Shown here one piece after another: positions 36,659-46,588 of a DNA stretch of 63,630 bases. Origin of the DNA: Brevinematales bacterium (lineage in GTDB: Bacteria; Spirochaetota; Brevinematia; Brevinematales; GWF1-51-8); contig JABLXV010000011.1 in assembly GCA_013177895.1 (NCBI GenBank), forward strand, positions 1-63,630, read 5' to 3'. The notes under the pieces are model-generated. The model was not told the origin of the DNA, made no database searches, and saw nothing but the letters and a program-made list of their open reading frames with translations. How positions within the stretch are numbered: position 1 is the stretch's first letter; every line of letters begins with the position of its first letter. The translations under genes were made by a program, and so were the position numbers.

Positions 36659-37681
36659 ATGGTTTTAGTAACCGGAGCATGCGGGCATATCGGTAATACC
36701 CTGGTTCGAAAATTACTGGATCTCGGCGAAAAAGTCAGGGCGCTTGTGTTTCCCGGCGAGGATACGTCTTCCATAGACGGACTCGCGGTAGAACAGGTAC
36801 GCGGTGACGTCTGCGACAGGAAATCCCTCGACGAGGCGTTCGCGGGCGCGGACACGGTGTTCCATCTCGCGGGCATGGTTTCCATTATACCCGGCAAGAA
36901 AGACCTGCTTTACCGTGTCAACGTACTCGGTACGCGGAATATCGTCGACGCGTGCCTATCCCACAAGGTCTCGCGGCTGATCTATACCAGTTCCGTTCAC
37001 GCCCTGCCCGATCTGCCTAAGGGATTGTTTATCAGCGAATCGTCGGGGTTCTCCACCGGTACGGCGTTCGGCGAGTACGGGAAATCCAAAGCCGCCGCGA
37101 CATTGGAGGTAATGGACGGGATCAAGCACGGGCTGGACGCGGTAATCTGCTGTCCGTCGGGCGTTATGGGGCCGAACGATTACAAACCGTCGAAAATGGG
37201 GCAATGCCTGATGGATTTCGCGGCGGGTAAGATGCGGATGTCGCTTAACGGCGGGTACGATTTTGTGGACGTGCGCGATGTGGCGTCCGGCGAAATCGCG
37301 GCGTGGAAGAAGGGGCGCACCGGGGAAACATATATCCTCAAGGGCGAGAAGATTACGGTCACGCAAATCCTGAGTATCGCGGCATACGAGGAAGGGGTCA
37401 AGCCCCCGAAATTCAGCGTGCCCTATTTCCTCGCGCGAATCGGTGCGTTTTTCTTCACCCTGTTCTCGCGCGGCAAAAGGGAACCGCTTCTGACAACCGA
37501 ATCCTTATCCATCCTGAGGAGTAACTACAACTTTAAGAACGATCAGGCGGTGAGCGAGCTCGGGTATCAGGCGAGGCGGCTTGACGAGACTATAGCGGAT
37601 ACATTACGGTGGTTCCGCGCGAGGGGTATGATTAAGGGCGCGGCGAGGGATATTAAAAAAGGCATTCCCGCGAGCGAATAG
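36659..37681 (+). CDS. NAD-dependent epimerase/dehydratase family protein
   Basis: An extended-SDR protein of 340 residues. The nucleotide motif TGACGHIG starts at residue ~5 and the active-site YGKSK follows SSVHALPD. The fold matches dihydroflavonol-reductase/3-beta-HSD-like epimerases acting on sugars or small carbonyls. The ATG at 36659 is chosen because GGAGG lies five bases upstream. The gene is alone and has a strong promoter with two operators, so it is likely induced by a specific signal. Substrate unknown. Confidence 0.85.
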   Translation: MVLVTGACGHIGNTLVRKLLDLGEKVRALVFPGEDTSSIDGLAVEQVRGDVCDRKSLDEAFAGADTVFHLAGMVSIIPGKKDLLYRVNVLGTRNIVDACLSHKVSRLIYTSSVHALPDLPKGLFISESSGFSTGTAFGEYGKSKAAATLEVMDGIKHGLDAVICCPSGVMGPNDYKPSKMGQCLMDFAAGKMRMSLNGGYDFVDVRDVASGEIAAWKKGRTGETYILKGEKITVTQILSIAAYEEGVKPPKFSVPYFLARIGAFFFTLFSRGKREPLLTTESLSILRSNYNFKNDQAVSELGYQARRLDETIADTLRWFRARGMIKGAARDIKKGIPASE

Positions 37682-38086
37682 AGGCGCTAAGATACTGATT
37701 CTGCTAAAGGGTAATAAATCGCGTATTCCGGTAAGTACGGCGTCGGGATGCCCCGCGGCCCGTACTTTCGCCTTCGCCGGAATCCCTCGGTAAAATAGGG
37801 CTAAGGGCGTGTCATGCTGAGCCTGTCGAAGCATGAGCGCTTGTCCCGCGTTCCTCGCGGGATGTCGAAGCATTGGGGTGAAATATACCTAGCATTTCAC
37901 GCGATTTCCACGGAATACGCGGATACGCGCGGAATAATGAGATTCCAGACCCGGCCGTCCGGACTCCGAAAGCGCGTGAACCTGTTTCCAATCCCATGAT
38001 CCCCCCTGTTAAACTTCCTTTTTTCGTCGCTTTGTTATATAATATTCTATTCCGAATGTAAATCCTATTATTACCAAGGGGAATTG
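37682..38086. repeat. Intergenic region with palindromic repeat remnants
   Basis: About 400 bases without a supported gene. Around 37811-37880 are GTCATGCTGAGCCTGTCGAA and a second GTCGAAGCATT, plus a stem CCCGCG-TTCCT-CGCGGG; these look like a dispersed REP-like element (compare GTGAGCCGGTCGAACCAT at ~14741). A TATAAT at 38038-38043 may be the -10 box of the next gene; its -35 is poor. Confidence 0.5.
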
Positions 38087-40606
38087 ATGAACGACCTGAA
38101 AACCGAATTATTCGGGGAAGTCCTGCCGTTTGTGGACAAACCGCTGCGATACACCGGGGGCGAGATAAACACGGTGACCAAGGACTGGGACGGCAGAACA
38201 TCGGTCGCGCTGATTTACCCCGATACCTACGAGATTGGCACGTCGAACATCGGGCTGAAGATACTCTACCATATTATGAACTCCCATGACGAGTTCGTAT
38301 GCGAACGCGCATATGCGCCGTGGGGCGATATGGAGACCCGTCTGCGCGAGCGGAAAATCCCGCTCTTCTCGCTCGAGACGCATACCCCGCTCGCACGCTT
38401 CGATGTCCTCGGCTTCTCCTTCCAGTACGAACTTCTCTATACCAATTTTATCAATATGCTCGACCTCTCCGGTATCCCGTTTCGGGCGTCGGAACGCACA
38501 ATGGAGCACCCGTTCGTGATAGCGGGCGGCCCCGCGACAGTCAACCCCGAACCGGTCGCGCCGTTCCTCGACGCGATATGCATCGGCGACGGCGAGTCGC
38601 GGATAGTGGAGATGTCGCGCGTCATACGCGAGGGCAAGACGGATGGGCGGAACCGTGAGCAGATACTTACCGCGCTCGCGGAACTCCCCGGCGTATATGT
38701 CCCGTTATTCTACAGCGAGGACCGGGCCGGCGGATATACGATCGCGCGCGGCGCCCATGTCCGGCGGTATATGGAAGCCGACCTGAACACGATCGATTTC
38801 CCGGTCGCGCAGATTGTCCCGTATATGCGGGCGATACAGGACCGCGCGGTGGTGGAACTTTCACGCGGGTGCGGGCGTGGATGCCGTTTCTGCCAGGCGG
38901 GGTATATTTACCGTCCGGTACGCGAACGCGATCTGTCGGAGGTTGTGCGGATCGTGCGTCAGTCGATCCAGAGCACGGGATATAAAGAATTTTCGCTGGT
39001 ATCGTTATCGGTCAGCGATTACAGCCGTTTGGGCGAACTCCTTCCCGCGCTCGAGAAGCAGTTCACCCCGCGCGGGATATCGTTCTCCCTGCCGAGCCTC
39101 CGTCTCGACAGCTTCACGCTCGAGCTCGCGCAGTCGGTCAAGACAATCCGTTCGAGCGGGCTGACATTCGCGGTGGAGGGGGGCACGCAGGTGCTCCGCG
39201 ACCGTATCAATAAGAATGTCAACGAGGACGAATTGATGCAGGTGATGCAGATAGCGACCCAGTTGGGATGGAAATCGGTAAAACTCTACTTTATGATAGG
39301 CCTTCCCGGATGGGAGAGCGGCGAGGAGACGGGCGGGATTATCGAATTGGTCGAGCGCCTGTCGTACACGTTCCGCAAGATCGCGATCACGGTCAGCGTG
39401 GCGGTGTTTGTGCCGAAGCCGCATACCCCGTTCCAATGGGAGGGGCAGATGCCGCCGGAGCATGCGAAGGAGGAGTTCCATCGCCTGATCGAGCATTTCC
39501 GCCGCAACCGCCGCATCAATATCCGTTATAACAGCCCGTTCGTCAGCCGGATCGAGGGTGTGTTCTCACGGGGCGACCGCGCTCTCGGCGAAAGCGTCGT
39601 GCATGCGTTCCGTAACGGGGCGCGTTTCGACGGATGGGGCGATTTTTTCGATTATACGAAATGGATCGATACGTTTGCCGCGACGGGCATCGACCCGGAG
39701 TTCTACCTGTCGAAAAAGACGCCCGATACGGAATTCCCGTGGAGCGTGATCGACAACGGCGCGTCGGACGAATGCTTCAAGAGCGAGCTCGCGAAATCCG
39801 CCACGGGAGAATCCACCGAGGATTGCCGTGTCAAATGCTCGGTTTGCGGGACGTGCGATTTCGACGCGGTCAAGAACAGTTACGCGAAAGAGGAGGCCGC
39901 GCCGGAAGTGGATAACGATTTCCTTTCGGCGATCGACGTGTTCGGAAAGGAATCCGCCGGATGCATCCGTTTCCTGTACCGGAAACGCGGGATTGCCCGT
40001 TATCTGTCACAGATCGACCTTGAGGAAGCGTTCTCGAAGGCGTTTATCCGTGTGAACCTGCCCGTGAAATTCACCGAGGGTTTTAATAAACATATCCGTC
40101 TCGAGATGGGATGGGCGCTCCCCGTGGGGTTCGAGAGCGAGTACGAGGTCTCCCAGCTCGAGCTGAATAAACCGCTCGACCCGGACGAGTTTATCCGCCG
40201 GATGCGGAGGGAATTATCGCCCGATCTGGAATTACTCCGCGCGCGCGCGGTGGAGAAGCAGAACAGGATCAACCGGGCGGCGCACGAGCAGATGATCGAG
40301 TTCGCGTTCGCTACAGGCGACGGGGAAAGCGCGTTGCGGAAACGTTACGCCGGGAATAAGGAGTTTCATAAGGTAACGCCTAAGGGTGAGAAGACCCTGA
40401 ACCTTGAGGAATATGTCGAGAGCGCGGAGTTCGGCGACGGGAAGGTGACTGTCTGTTACCGCCAGAGCGACGGCGGAGCGCGCATCCAGGATATTATCGA
40501 GGCGTTTACGGGAATGGACTCCCGCGATGCGGTCAGGCTTAATCCTACGGTTATCCGCCGTTACGTGATGAAAGACGGCCGACGGATGGAAGTATTCGAT
40601 CTATAA
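38087..40606 (+). CDS. B12-binding radical SAM protein fused to a DUF2344 domain
   Basis: An 839-residue fusion. Residues ~1-200 resemble a cobalamin-binding N-terminus. The radical SAM core has the 4Fe-4S motif CGRGCRFC in RGCGRGCRFCQAGYIYRP. A linker has three or four clustered cysteines (CRVKCSVCGTC). The last ~230 residues (YLSQIDLEEAFSKAF, FTEGFNKHIRLEMG) match the TIGR03936/DUF2344 domain, which often sits beside or is fused to TIGR03960 radical SAM proteins. The start is the second of TTG-ATG, behind AAGGGG. Its reaction is not established; RNA or tRNA modification has been proposed for the pair. Confidence 0.88.
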   Translation: MNDLKTELFGEVLPFVDKPLRYTGGEINTVTKDWDGRTSVALIYPDTYEIGTSNIGLKILYHIMNSHDEFVCERAYAPWGDMETRLRERKIPLFSLETHTPLARFDVLGFSFQYELLYTNFINMLDLSGIPFRASERTMEHPFVIAGGPATVNPEPVAPFLDAICIGDGESRIVEMSRVIREGKTDGRNREQILTALAELPGVYVPLFYSEDRAGGYTIARGAHVRRYMEADLNTIDFPVAQIVPYMRAIQDRAVVELSRGCGRGCRFCQAGYIYRPVRERDLSEVVRIVRQSIQSTGYKEFSLVSLSVSDYSRLGELLPALEKQFTPRGISFSLPSLRLDSFTLELAQSVKTIRSSGLTFAVEGGTQVLRDRINKNVNEDELMQVMQIATQLGWKSVKLYFMIGLPGWESGEETGGIIELVERLSYTFRKIAITVSVAVFVPKPHTPFQWEGQMPPEHAKEEFHRLIEHFRRNRRINIRYNSPFVSRIEGVFSRGDRALGESVVHAFRNGARFDGWGDFFDYTKWIDTFAATGIDPEFYLSKKTPDTEFPWSVIDNGASDECFKSELAKSATGESTEDCRVKCSVCGTCDFDAVKNSYAKEEAAPEVDNDFLSAIDVFGKESAGCIRFLYRKRGIARYLSQIDLEEAFSKAFIRVNLPVKFTEGFNKHIRLEMGWALPVGFESEYEVSQLELNKPLDPDEFIRRMRRELSPDLELLRARAVEKQNRINRAAHEQMIEFAFATGDGESALRKRYAGNKEFHKVTPKGEKTLNLEEYVESAEFGDGKVTVCYRQSDGGARIQDIIEAFTGMDSRDAVRLNPTVIRRYVMKDGRRMEVFDL

Positions 40607-40613
40607 AGCCGGA

Positions 40614-41750
40614 TTATTCGACCCACCTGTATACATACACCGTCCAACCGAAGTTAAACAGGAGATAAATCGAACCGTCAGGCGCGGCATAGAGCTTAGC
40701 CTCGCCCGAGTTGTTCATCTCAGGAATGTTCGGCGTCACCGCGACACTTCCATCCTCGTTCAATTTTAGAATCGAATGTACTGTATCCGCACCTGTCATA
40801 TAATGTACGAGAATATATGCGGCGGGCGGGGTGGTTTTAGATACCGCGACGCTGAACGGACTGGAATCCATGATGCACCCGTTACTGGAGAAGAAGGGCT
40901 GGGTATAGAGGGTGGGAGCGACCGCGGCGGATAGATCGAAGATGTCGTAATATAACGTATTGGTGGTATTCTGGTAAATCAGGAACATTTTATTATCCGG
41001 GGAAATCCCATAGTGGAAATAGTACCCGGAAAACCCGAAACTCGTTGTCGTCCAGGAATTATCGTTCATCTGATAGGTCAAATTATGGAAGTTATTTGTG
41101 CTCCAGAGGACGAAGGGATGATTATCCGCTGAAAAATCGAGTTTTATATAAGTAATGGGAAATGTAAAGAATGAAAAGCCGTATCCCGCCGGCGCAGTCC
41201 AACTGTTATTATTAGACGAACAAGAAATGATCAGACCGTACATACCGGAATTGGTATCGAATGCAGTATAAAGTGTTTCGGAGTGGTCTTTCTTAAAATC
41301 GAAAATAGAAAAATTTGAACCGAAATGACTGGGAATATAAGGCTCAGCGGGATTGATACCAAAATTATAAATCTCCCCGTTATCGTCCCCGAATTTCATC
41401 GCCACCGTGGGATTCCCATTGACAAATTGGAGAATCGGGCGGTTTTGTACACTGAAACCGTTAACACTGTTAACCGCTTTCCAATTTCCATCGAACTGGT
41501 ACAGGATCACATTTAAACCCGGGTCTCTCGTCACGAGAGTGGGTACACCGGCGGGACTGACGTCGAAGGAAAAATCACCGGCAGACTGCGCGGCATTCGG
41601 GACGGCTTGGCCTAGAAGAACCCATCCCTTTTTATCAGCCAATTGCTGGATATTATTCTGCATACCGGGCTGGAAGAAATGGAAAATGGCGCAGGAAGAA
41701 AGCACAACAGAGAAAAACACAGATAAAGAAAAACCCCTGAATATACGCAT
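40614..41750 (-). CDS. HFF-motif lipoprotein, array member 6 (last gene)
   Basis: A 378-residue lipoprotein of an unrecognised family. The signal peptide ends VLSSC with the lipidated cysteine at 20, followed at once by AIFHFFQP and then QNNI. The body is strand-rich with short repeats such as NPTVAMKFGDDNGEIYNF and HPFVLWSTNN, ending APDGSIYLLFN...VYVYRWVE. This suggests a beta propeller, by inference. The ATG at 41750 gives a clean signal peptide; upstream in-frame codons are less likely. It is 199 bases from the previous array member and has its own promoter candidate at 41887-41914. It shares the N-terminal motif with five upstream genes. Confidence 0.8.
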   Translation of the reverse strand: MRIFRGFSLSVFFSVVLSSCAIFHFFQPGMQNNIQQLADKKGWVLLGQAVPNAAQSAGDFSFDVSPAGVPTLVTRDPGLNVILYQFDGNWKAVNSVNGFSVQNRPILQFVNGNPTVAMKFGDDNGEIYNFGINPAEPYIPSHFGSNFSIFDFKKDHSETLYTAFDTNSGMYGLIISCSSNNNSWTAPAGYGFSFFTFPITYIKLDFSADNHPFVLWSTNNFHNLTYQMNDNSWTTTSFGFSGYYFHYGISPDNKMFLIYQNTTNTLYYDIFDLSAAVAPTLYTQPFFSSNGCIMDSSPFSVAVSKTTPPAAYILVHYMTGADTVHSILKLNEDGSVAVTPNIPEMNNSGEAKLYAAPDGSIYLLFNFGWTVYVYRWVE

Positions 41751-41886
41751 CAACGACCCCTTGAGTGTAATAGGGGCTACTCCAGAAAATCGCAACATTA
41801 ATCAAATAAGAGGTTGTTATTGAGAGATATGCCCCGAAGCCGCTCATCAGCCGAGTATTTGCCCGGAGCTAATGCGACCATGTTAT

Positions 41887-41914
41887 AGTATATATCATTT
41901 TATGCGAATTTCAA
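41887..41914 (-). promoter_or_regulatory. Internal promoter in the lipoprotein array
   Basis: On the minus strand TTGAAA (41909-41914) and TATACT (41887-41892) are 16 bases apart. It lies in the only large gap of the array and could drive the last gene separately. The RNA leader would be about 130 bases. Confidence 0.55.
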
Positions 41915-41949
41915 AATATTTTTTCATATTTGTAGTAATTTTATCGGAA

Positions 41950-43146
41950 TTATTCCATTTTGTACACCGATAAAATGTGATTGTTTGTATTCGCAGGATT
42001 TACCGTTAATAGCGCGACGTAAAGGGTGCCGTCCGGAGCGATAGCCATCTGCGGTATCATAGCCGCGGTATCTTCAAAACCCGACGAGTAAGCGGTACAC
42101 ATTTTTTTATAGTTTCCGGCAGGGTCGATCCTGAATACGTTAAGATCAGCCATATCCCCTATCTTCTGAGCGGTAAAAAAATAACAATAGTAGGGAAATA
42201 TTTTCGAGGTAGCTGAATACTGTTTACCGGGGAAGACCATACCGTTTGTAAGCATTTTATGGGTGTGTGGTGTTGAAATAGCGGGGTCGGAGGTAGGCCG
42301 GATATCGAAATAAGCCTCTATAATCTCATTTGTAGTAGTGCCGGAAACTTCCATATCGAAGACGTTATAGAAATAATAAATATTATTCCCTCCGTCTATA
42401 TTGAAGGATAAAAGCTGGATACTATTGGTAAAGTAGAAATTCTGAGGAGCGGCGGAGGGATTGAATTTTGTTAATAACGATCCGGTACCTAAGCCCGCAA
42501 GCAGATATACACTGTTTTCCTGATCCGGTAAAAGCGTAAAACTTGAAGGGATATCGGTATAATATATATCAGTAAAATTCGGATTTAAGCTCCATACCGA
42601 CGTAGAAGTATCATACATACGGACAAAATTTGTCCCGTAAACATTGGTAGTGAATGCGATAAACTGATCGTGAGAATTAAGGATAGTATAATCGAAAAGA
42701 TCGTCAATTCCGATGTATGTGAACATTGATACTTCGGGAGTAGGTGTCTGCGCGTCGAATCTGAATAATTGCCCCCAACTGGAATTATCCTGATAGGCGA
42801 CATAAGGAATATCGCCGATAAAATCCAGTACGGGACTGCTGCCGCCCGTCCCTGGAAAATTCGAACTAATGATATCCCACTTTAAACTACCGGGATTATA
42901 CTTGTAAAGCACAATATTATCATTAGTCGAACGCAGCGCCAGATAAGGGATATTCTGCGAATCGACCCCTAACGAGAAATCCTCTAATGTGGAATAAGTA
43001 TTGAAAAAAGGGTCTCCCAATAAAGTAAGATGCTTCAAGTCCGCGAGCTCGAGTATCTTATTCTGCGCGGACGGCTGGAAGAAATGGAACAGCGCGCACC
43101 CGTTGAAGAAAAGAATACCCGCTAGCAGTAAAACCGTTTTTTTCAT
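41950..43146 (-). CDS. HFF-motif lipoprotein, array member 5
   Basis: A 398-residue paralogue. The lipobox is FFNGC (cysteine 17), then ALFHFFQP and QNKILELADLKHLTLLGD. This third line is shared with the neighbours at 40614 and 43213, which form one sub-group. The C-terminus MAIAPDGTLYVALL...LSVYKME matches the closing motif of the family. The start is the second ATG of ATGATG, six bases after AGGGG. The role is unknown. Confidence 0.82.
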   Translation of the reverse strand: MKKTVLLLAGILFFNGCALFHFFQPSAQNKILELADLKHLTLLGDPFFNTYSTLEDFSLGVDSQNIPYLALRSTNDNIVLYKYNPGSLKWDIISSNFPGTGGSSPVLDFIGDIPYVAYQDNSSWGQLFRFDAQTPTPEVSMFTYIGIDDLFDYTILNSHDQFIAFTTNVYGTNFVRMYDTSTSVWSLNPNFTDIYYTDIPSSFTLLPDQENSVYLLAGLGTGSLLTKFNPSAAPQNFYFTNSIQLLSFNIDGGNNIYYFYNVFDMEVSGTTTNEIIEAYFDIRPTSDPAISTPHTHKMLTNGMVFPGKQYSATSKIFPYYCYFFTAQKIGDMADLNVFRIDPAGNYKKMCTAYSSGFEDTAAMIPQMAIAPDGTLYVALLTVNPANTNNHILSVYKME

Positions 43147-43212
43147 CATTATCCCCTGGTAATATATTTTGAACATGCCTGTAAAGATAAATTTCCGGAA
43201 CGCCGGAAAGGA

Positions 43213-44313
43213 TTACTCGAAGTAACGGAAAACCTGTAAAGACTCATCACCCGCCAGTGTTTGGGATGCCACAAGATATAAAGCCCCGTTCGGTGTGGCA
43301 TATAAACCGAAATTATAGGTACCATGTACCGGTACTTCACCGAGCATAGTTACCGTATTATCCTCGTTTATCTCGGCGACAGAATAATTTGTCCCTGTAT
43401 AGTCCGAGAGAAGGCAGTATGCCTTATACGGCGATGTTCCGGTTACCGTAAAGGTCGGATGCGACATTAATAGATAGCTGTTCGTTTGCAACAGAATGGC
43501 GTCGTTTGTAGAAAAACCCGGCGAGGACATATTTGCGATGTTGTACCATACATTGCCATCCATTGTGCTGTACACGCTAAACAGACTGCTTCCGGCGATT
43601 TTCGTAAATATCGGTGAAACATTAATCGAGAATACCGAGTTTTCATTATATACATAAGTGAGAGAACTAAAGCACATAAAGGAATAGGCGCTTTCCCCCC
43701 AAAAATCAAAGTACACATTATCGAAAGTGCCTGCGTTTTGATACTGCGGGAATGAAGACGATTCTACCCACGCGCTTCCGTTCCATAATTTGACGTTGAC
43801 ATAAAAGCTCGTTCCATCATTCGTTTCGAAGTTGACGCCCATTCTTCCGCCCGGGCTGATACTGAAATCGAAATAATCGACGTTACCGGCAATAAAGGTA
43901 TCCATCAAATGAGGGTAACCGGATGAGTAATCATATACGCCAAGGGTGTACATACTATCGAGAACCGCGACAAACGGGATATCCTGTTTGAATCGTAAAA
44001 CGGCTTTATATCTATAGTCGGCGTTAGTCAGCTGATTCTCTACTACCCATTCTCCGTTGTAGCGGAAAAGAGTATCATTATTCGATGTAGTGGTAAAAAA
44101 GAGATGGGGGATTTCATGGGAATCGAACGCAAATGAAAAAACGGCGCCCATGTAGATATCGTTAGTAAACGTCTGTCCCATCTGCACCCAGCCCTTCAAA
44201 CCCGCATAATAATCTACCTCGTTCTGCACGGCGGGGTTGAAAAAATGGAATAGGGCGCATCCGTTTATAAATATCAGTAACGGCAAGACTAATAAATAAC
44301 ATTTCATTTTCAT
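43213..44313 (-). CDS. HFF-motif lipoprotein, array member 4
   Basis: A 366-residue paralogue. The lipobox is FINGC (cysteine 19), then ALFHFFNP and QNEVDYYAGLKGWVQMGQ. The ending YATPNGALYLVAS...LQVFRYFE keeps the family closing motif. It is 18 bases downstream of the gene at 44332, so very probably co-transcribed. No enzyme motif is seen. Confidence 0.82.
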   Translation of the reverse strand: MKMKCYLLVLPLLIFINGCALFHFFNPAVQNEVDYYAGLKGWVQMGQTFTNDIYMGAVFSFAFDSHEIPHLFFTTTSNNDTLFRYNGEWVVENQLTNADYRYKAVLRFKQDIPFVAVLDSMYTLGVYDYSSGYPHLMDTFIAGNVDYFDFSISPGGRMGVNFETNDGTSFYVNVKLWNGSAWVESSSFPQYQNAGTFDNVYFDFWGESAYSFMCFSSLTYVYNENSVFSINVSPIFTKIAGSSLFSVYSTMDGNVWYNIANMSSPGFSTNDAILLQTNSYLLMSHPTFTVTGTSPYKAYCLLSDYTGTNYSVAEINEDNTVTMLGEVPVHGTYNFGLYATPNGALYLVASQTLAGDESLQVFRYFE

Positions 44314-44331
44314 AGCACCTTCTCTTAATAG

Positions 44332-45444
44332 TTACCACTTTGTAAATATTCTGACGTTTCCAGTATAGTCCTCCACCGCGGCGACGGGATTCCCGTCCAT
44401 GTCGATAGAGAGTTTTATGCATTCCGAATTAGTGAGATCGCCGGGCAGCCCGAGCATCGGGGAGACCACATCCCCGGCAACTTTCAGAATGTGGGGTTTA
44501 TAGGTATCGGCGTCGATAAATCCCACGTAGATATATCCACGGTTTTTATCGGGGACGACCGAAACCACGGCATTCCCGCCTGTATCTATATAGACCTGTT
44601 CGGGATACAAACGGGCGGTTCCATCGATATTCAAGTTATCGTTCCATACGTGGAAAACGGACACCGATAACAAACCATCCTGGTCTAAATATACTCCGTA
44701 GATATTATCGAAACCGTCGACAACGACCTTCGCAAGTTGATGAGCGTTTGTAAAATTATATATCCTGGAGGTATCGTTTATCGTGTAAAAGATCGCGCAG
44801 TTAGATATAAAACCGGCGCCGGCAAATATCTTTCCGAAGGAATCGACGTCAATACTGAGGTCGACTATTATATCGGGGAACGAATAAGGCGATCCCATGA
44901 TATCCTTCCATGGATCCGAAGCGAAAGGCTGATTGAGGTCCTGTATTCTGAACTGACCGGGCATACCATTATCATAAAAAATCACGAATATTGATCCTGT
45001 CGATATTGCATAATCCCATAGCAGGACTTCTGGGGAACCGAAATAAAGGCTGGTATAAGGTTGCCATGTACTACCCTGATCCCATTTACTTATCATTCCT
45101 CCAAAACTCTGGTCGATATACCCGTTAAACATGCCGAAATCCTGACGGTATTTTAGTAATACCGAGTATGCGGTAGTCGCGGGATTATCGATGCTGTTCC
45201 AGATGGAGTTCTGGTTATCATAACTTTTTACGATAGGATTAAATATCGAGGTTTCGATATAACTGAAGAAAAGGGTATCGTTATCGCCGACACAGATGGA
45301 ATAATTAGCGGCATCGATATTGCTGATTGAGGCTGCTTCGCTCCAATGCGTATCGTTGATTACATTATTCACCGCAGGCGGGAAAAAGTGGAAAAGAGCG
45401 CAGGATGAGAATAAAAGCGCGATGACTGGAATAAGTAGCTTCAT
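44332..45444 (-). CDS. HFF-motif lipoprotein, array member 3
   Basis: A 370-residue paralogue with lipobox LFSSC (cysteine 15), then ALFHFFPP and NNVINDTHWSEAASIS. The W-x(4-6)-S pattern after the motif unites it with the 45456 and 46589 genes as a second sub-group. Internal segments DSFGKIFAGAGFISNCAIFY and DNLNIDGTARLYPEQVYID resemble the same regions of 45456. It ends SIDMDGNPVAAVE...VRIFTKW. The ATG at 45444 leaves an 11-base gap after the upstream gene. Confidence 0.82.
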   Translation of the reverse strand: MKLLIPVIALLFSSCALFHFFPPAVNNVINDTHWSEAASISNIDAANYSICVGDNDTLFFSYIETSIFNPIVKSYDNQNSIWNSIDNPATTAYSVLLKYRQDFGMFNGYIDQSFGGMISKWDQGSTWQPYTSLYFGSPEVLLWDYAISTGSIFVIFYDNGMPGQFRIQDLNQPFASDPWKDIMGSPYSFPDIIVDLSIDVDSFGKIFAGAGFISNCAIFYTINDTSRIYNFTNAHQLAKVVVDGFDNIYGVYLDQDGLLSVSVFHVWNDNLNIDGTARLYPEQVYIDTGGNAVVSVVPDKNRGYIYVGFIDADTYKPHILKVAGDVVSPMLGLPGDLTNSECIKLSIDMDGNPVAAVEDYTGNVRIFTKW

Positions 45445-45455
45445 CGGTATACCCC

Positions 45456-46574
45456 TTAATACCATGTTTGAAATATATGTAACGTGGGAGGCTGTAATAT
45501 CGCCGCTACGGGAAGCCCTTCCTGATTCACCGCGAGTTTTATAGCATTACAGTTTGTCATATATTCGGGGAATGCCGGCATAGGTACGGCGCTCCCGTTT
45601 TCAATCTTGATCACCATCGGTTTGTGGTTGTCCATTGTAATAAAACCGACAAAAATCCGCGTCGAGTTTTTATCTACAGCCACACTCAGACCTAATTTGT
45701 GACTGGAGCCCACGAAAAATGACTGGTTATAGAGGGTAATGGCTCCATTGTCGGAAATATCAGGATAAGTATAGCTCATAATGCGGACTTTAATCTGATC
45801 GTCCGTCGATTTATAGATCACATAGAGGTTATCGCTTCCATCGACCGCGATTTTGGCATACTCACGGCCGTCGGGGATATTAAAAGAGGCGCAAACCCCG
45901 CTTGCCCCGTTGAAGTATATCTGCGAATGATTAAAATCACCGGTTCCGACAAATACGTTACCGTGGGAATCGACGTCCGCGGAATAGTCCATAATGGAAT
46001 ACCCGACGTCTTTATTGAAGCTCTGATATTGAACCCATGTGCTGCCGGGCATATCAGGTTCATTGTTGGTATCTATTAAAAAAGACGAAGGGGAATTGAT
46101 TGTTAGAATAAAAGGGTCTCCATAAATATTAAAAAAATAATCCCAATCAGGCATTGCGGCTGCGCTAAATGAAGGCCCGAAAGCAGTAAACCCGCTGGAA
46201 CTGCTGCTGAACACGATCTGGGCTTGTCCGCTGGATTGAGTGGCAAATGTTAAATTCCATTTTTTATTATAGGCGACTTTCAACGCATCCATGGAAGAGG
46301 CCGGCATACCGAAGTTGGTTGCCCATTCGTCGGATAGAAGGGAAGCGAATACTACAGCGAATTTCATGGTGGCAGTCGAGTAAACCGCCGTGTACACCCG
46401 ATCGGAATCGTCGACGGTTATCGAGTAATACCTCGCATCGAAGATGCCGGATAACGAATGCATCGTGTTCCATTGCGGCTGGTTCAGCGTATTATTCGCC
46501 GAGGGTGAAAAAAAGTGCAGTAAAGCGCATGACGATAATGCGAAAAGCGGGATTAAAAAAAGTAACTTTCTCAT
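45456..46574 (-). CDS. HFF-motif lipoprotein, array member 2
   Basis: A 372-residue paralogue with lipobox ALSSC (cysteine 16), then ALLHFFSP and NNTLNQPQWNTMHSLSG. The central region (SADVDSHGNVFVGTGDFNHSQ, DGREYAKIAVDGSDNLYVIY) shows DxxGNxxV-type units spaced about 40-50 residues apart, as in propeller blades. It ends AVNQEGLPVAAIL...LHIFQTWY. It is 14 bases from the previous gene. Confidence 0.82.
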   Translation of the reverse strand: MRKLLFLIPLFALSSCALLHFFSPSANNTLNQPQWNTMHSLSGIFDARYYSITVDDSDRVYTAVYSTATMKFAVVFASLLSDEWATNFGMPASSMDALKVAYNKKWNLTFATQSSGQAQIVFSSSSSGFTAFGPSFSAAAMPDWDYFFNIYGDPFILTINSPSSFLIDTNNEPDMPGSTWVQYQSFNKDVGYSIMDYSADVDSHGNVFVGTGDFNHSQIYFNGASGVCASFNIPDGREYAKIAVDGSDNLYVIYKSTDDQIKVRIMSYTYPDISDNGAITLYNQSFFVGSSHKLGLSVAVDKNSTRIFVGFITMDNHKPMVIKIENGSAVPMPAFPEYMTNCNAIKLAVNQEGLPVAAILQPPTLHIFQTWY

Positions 46575-46588
46575 ACGCCCCCCTATGC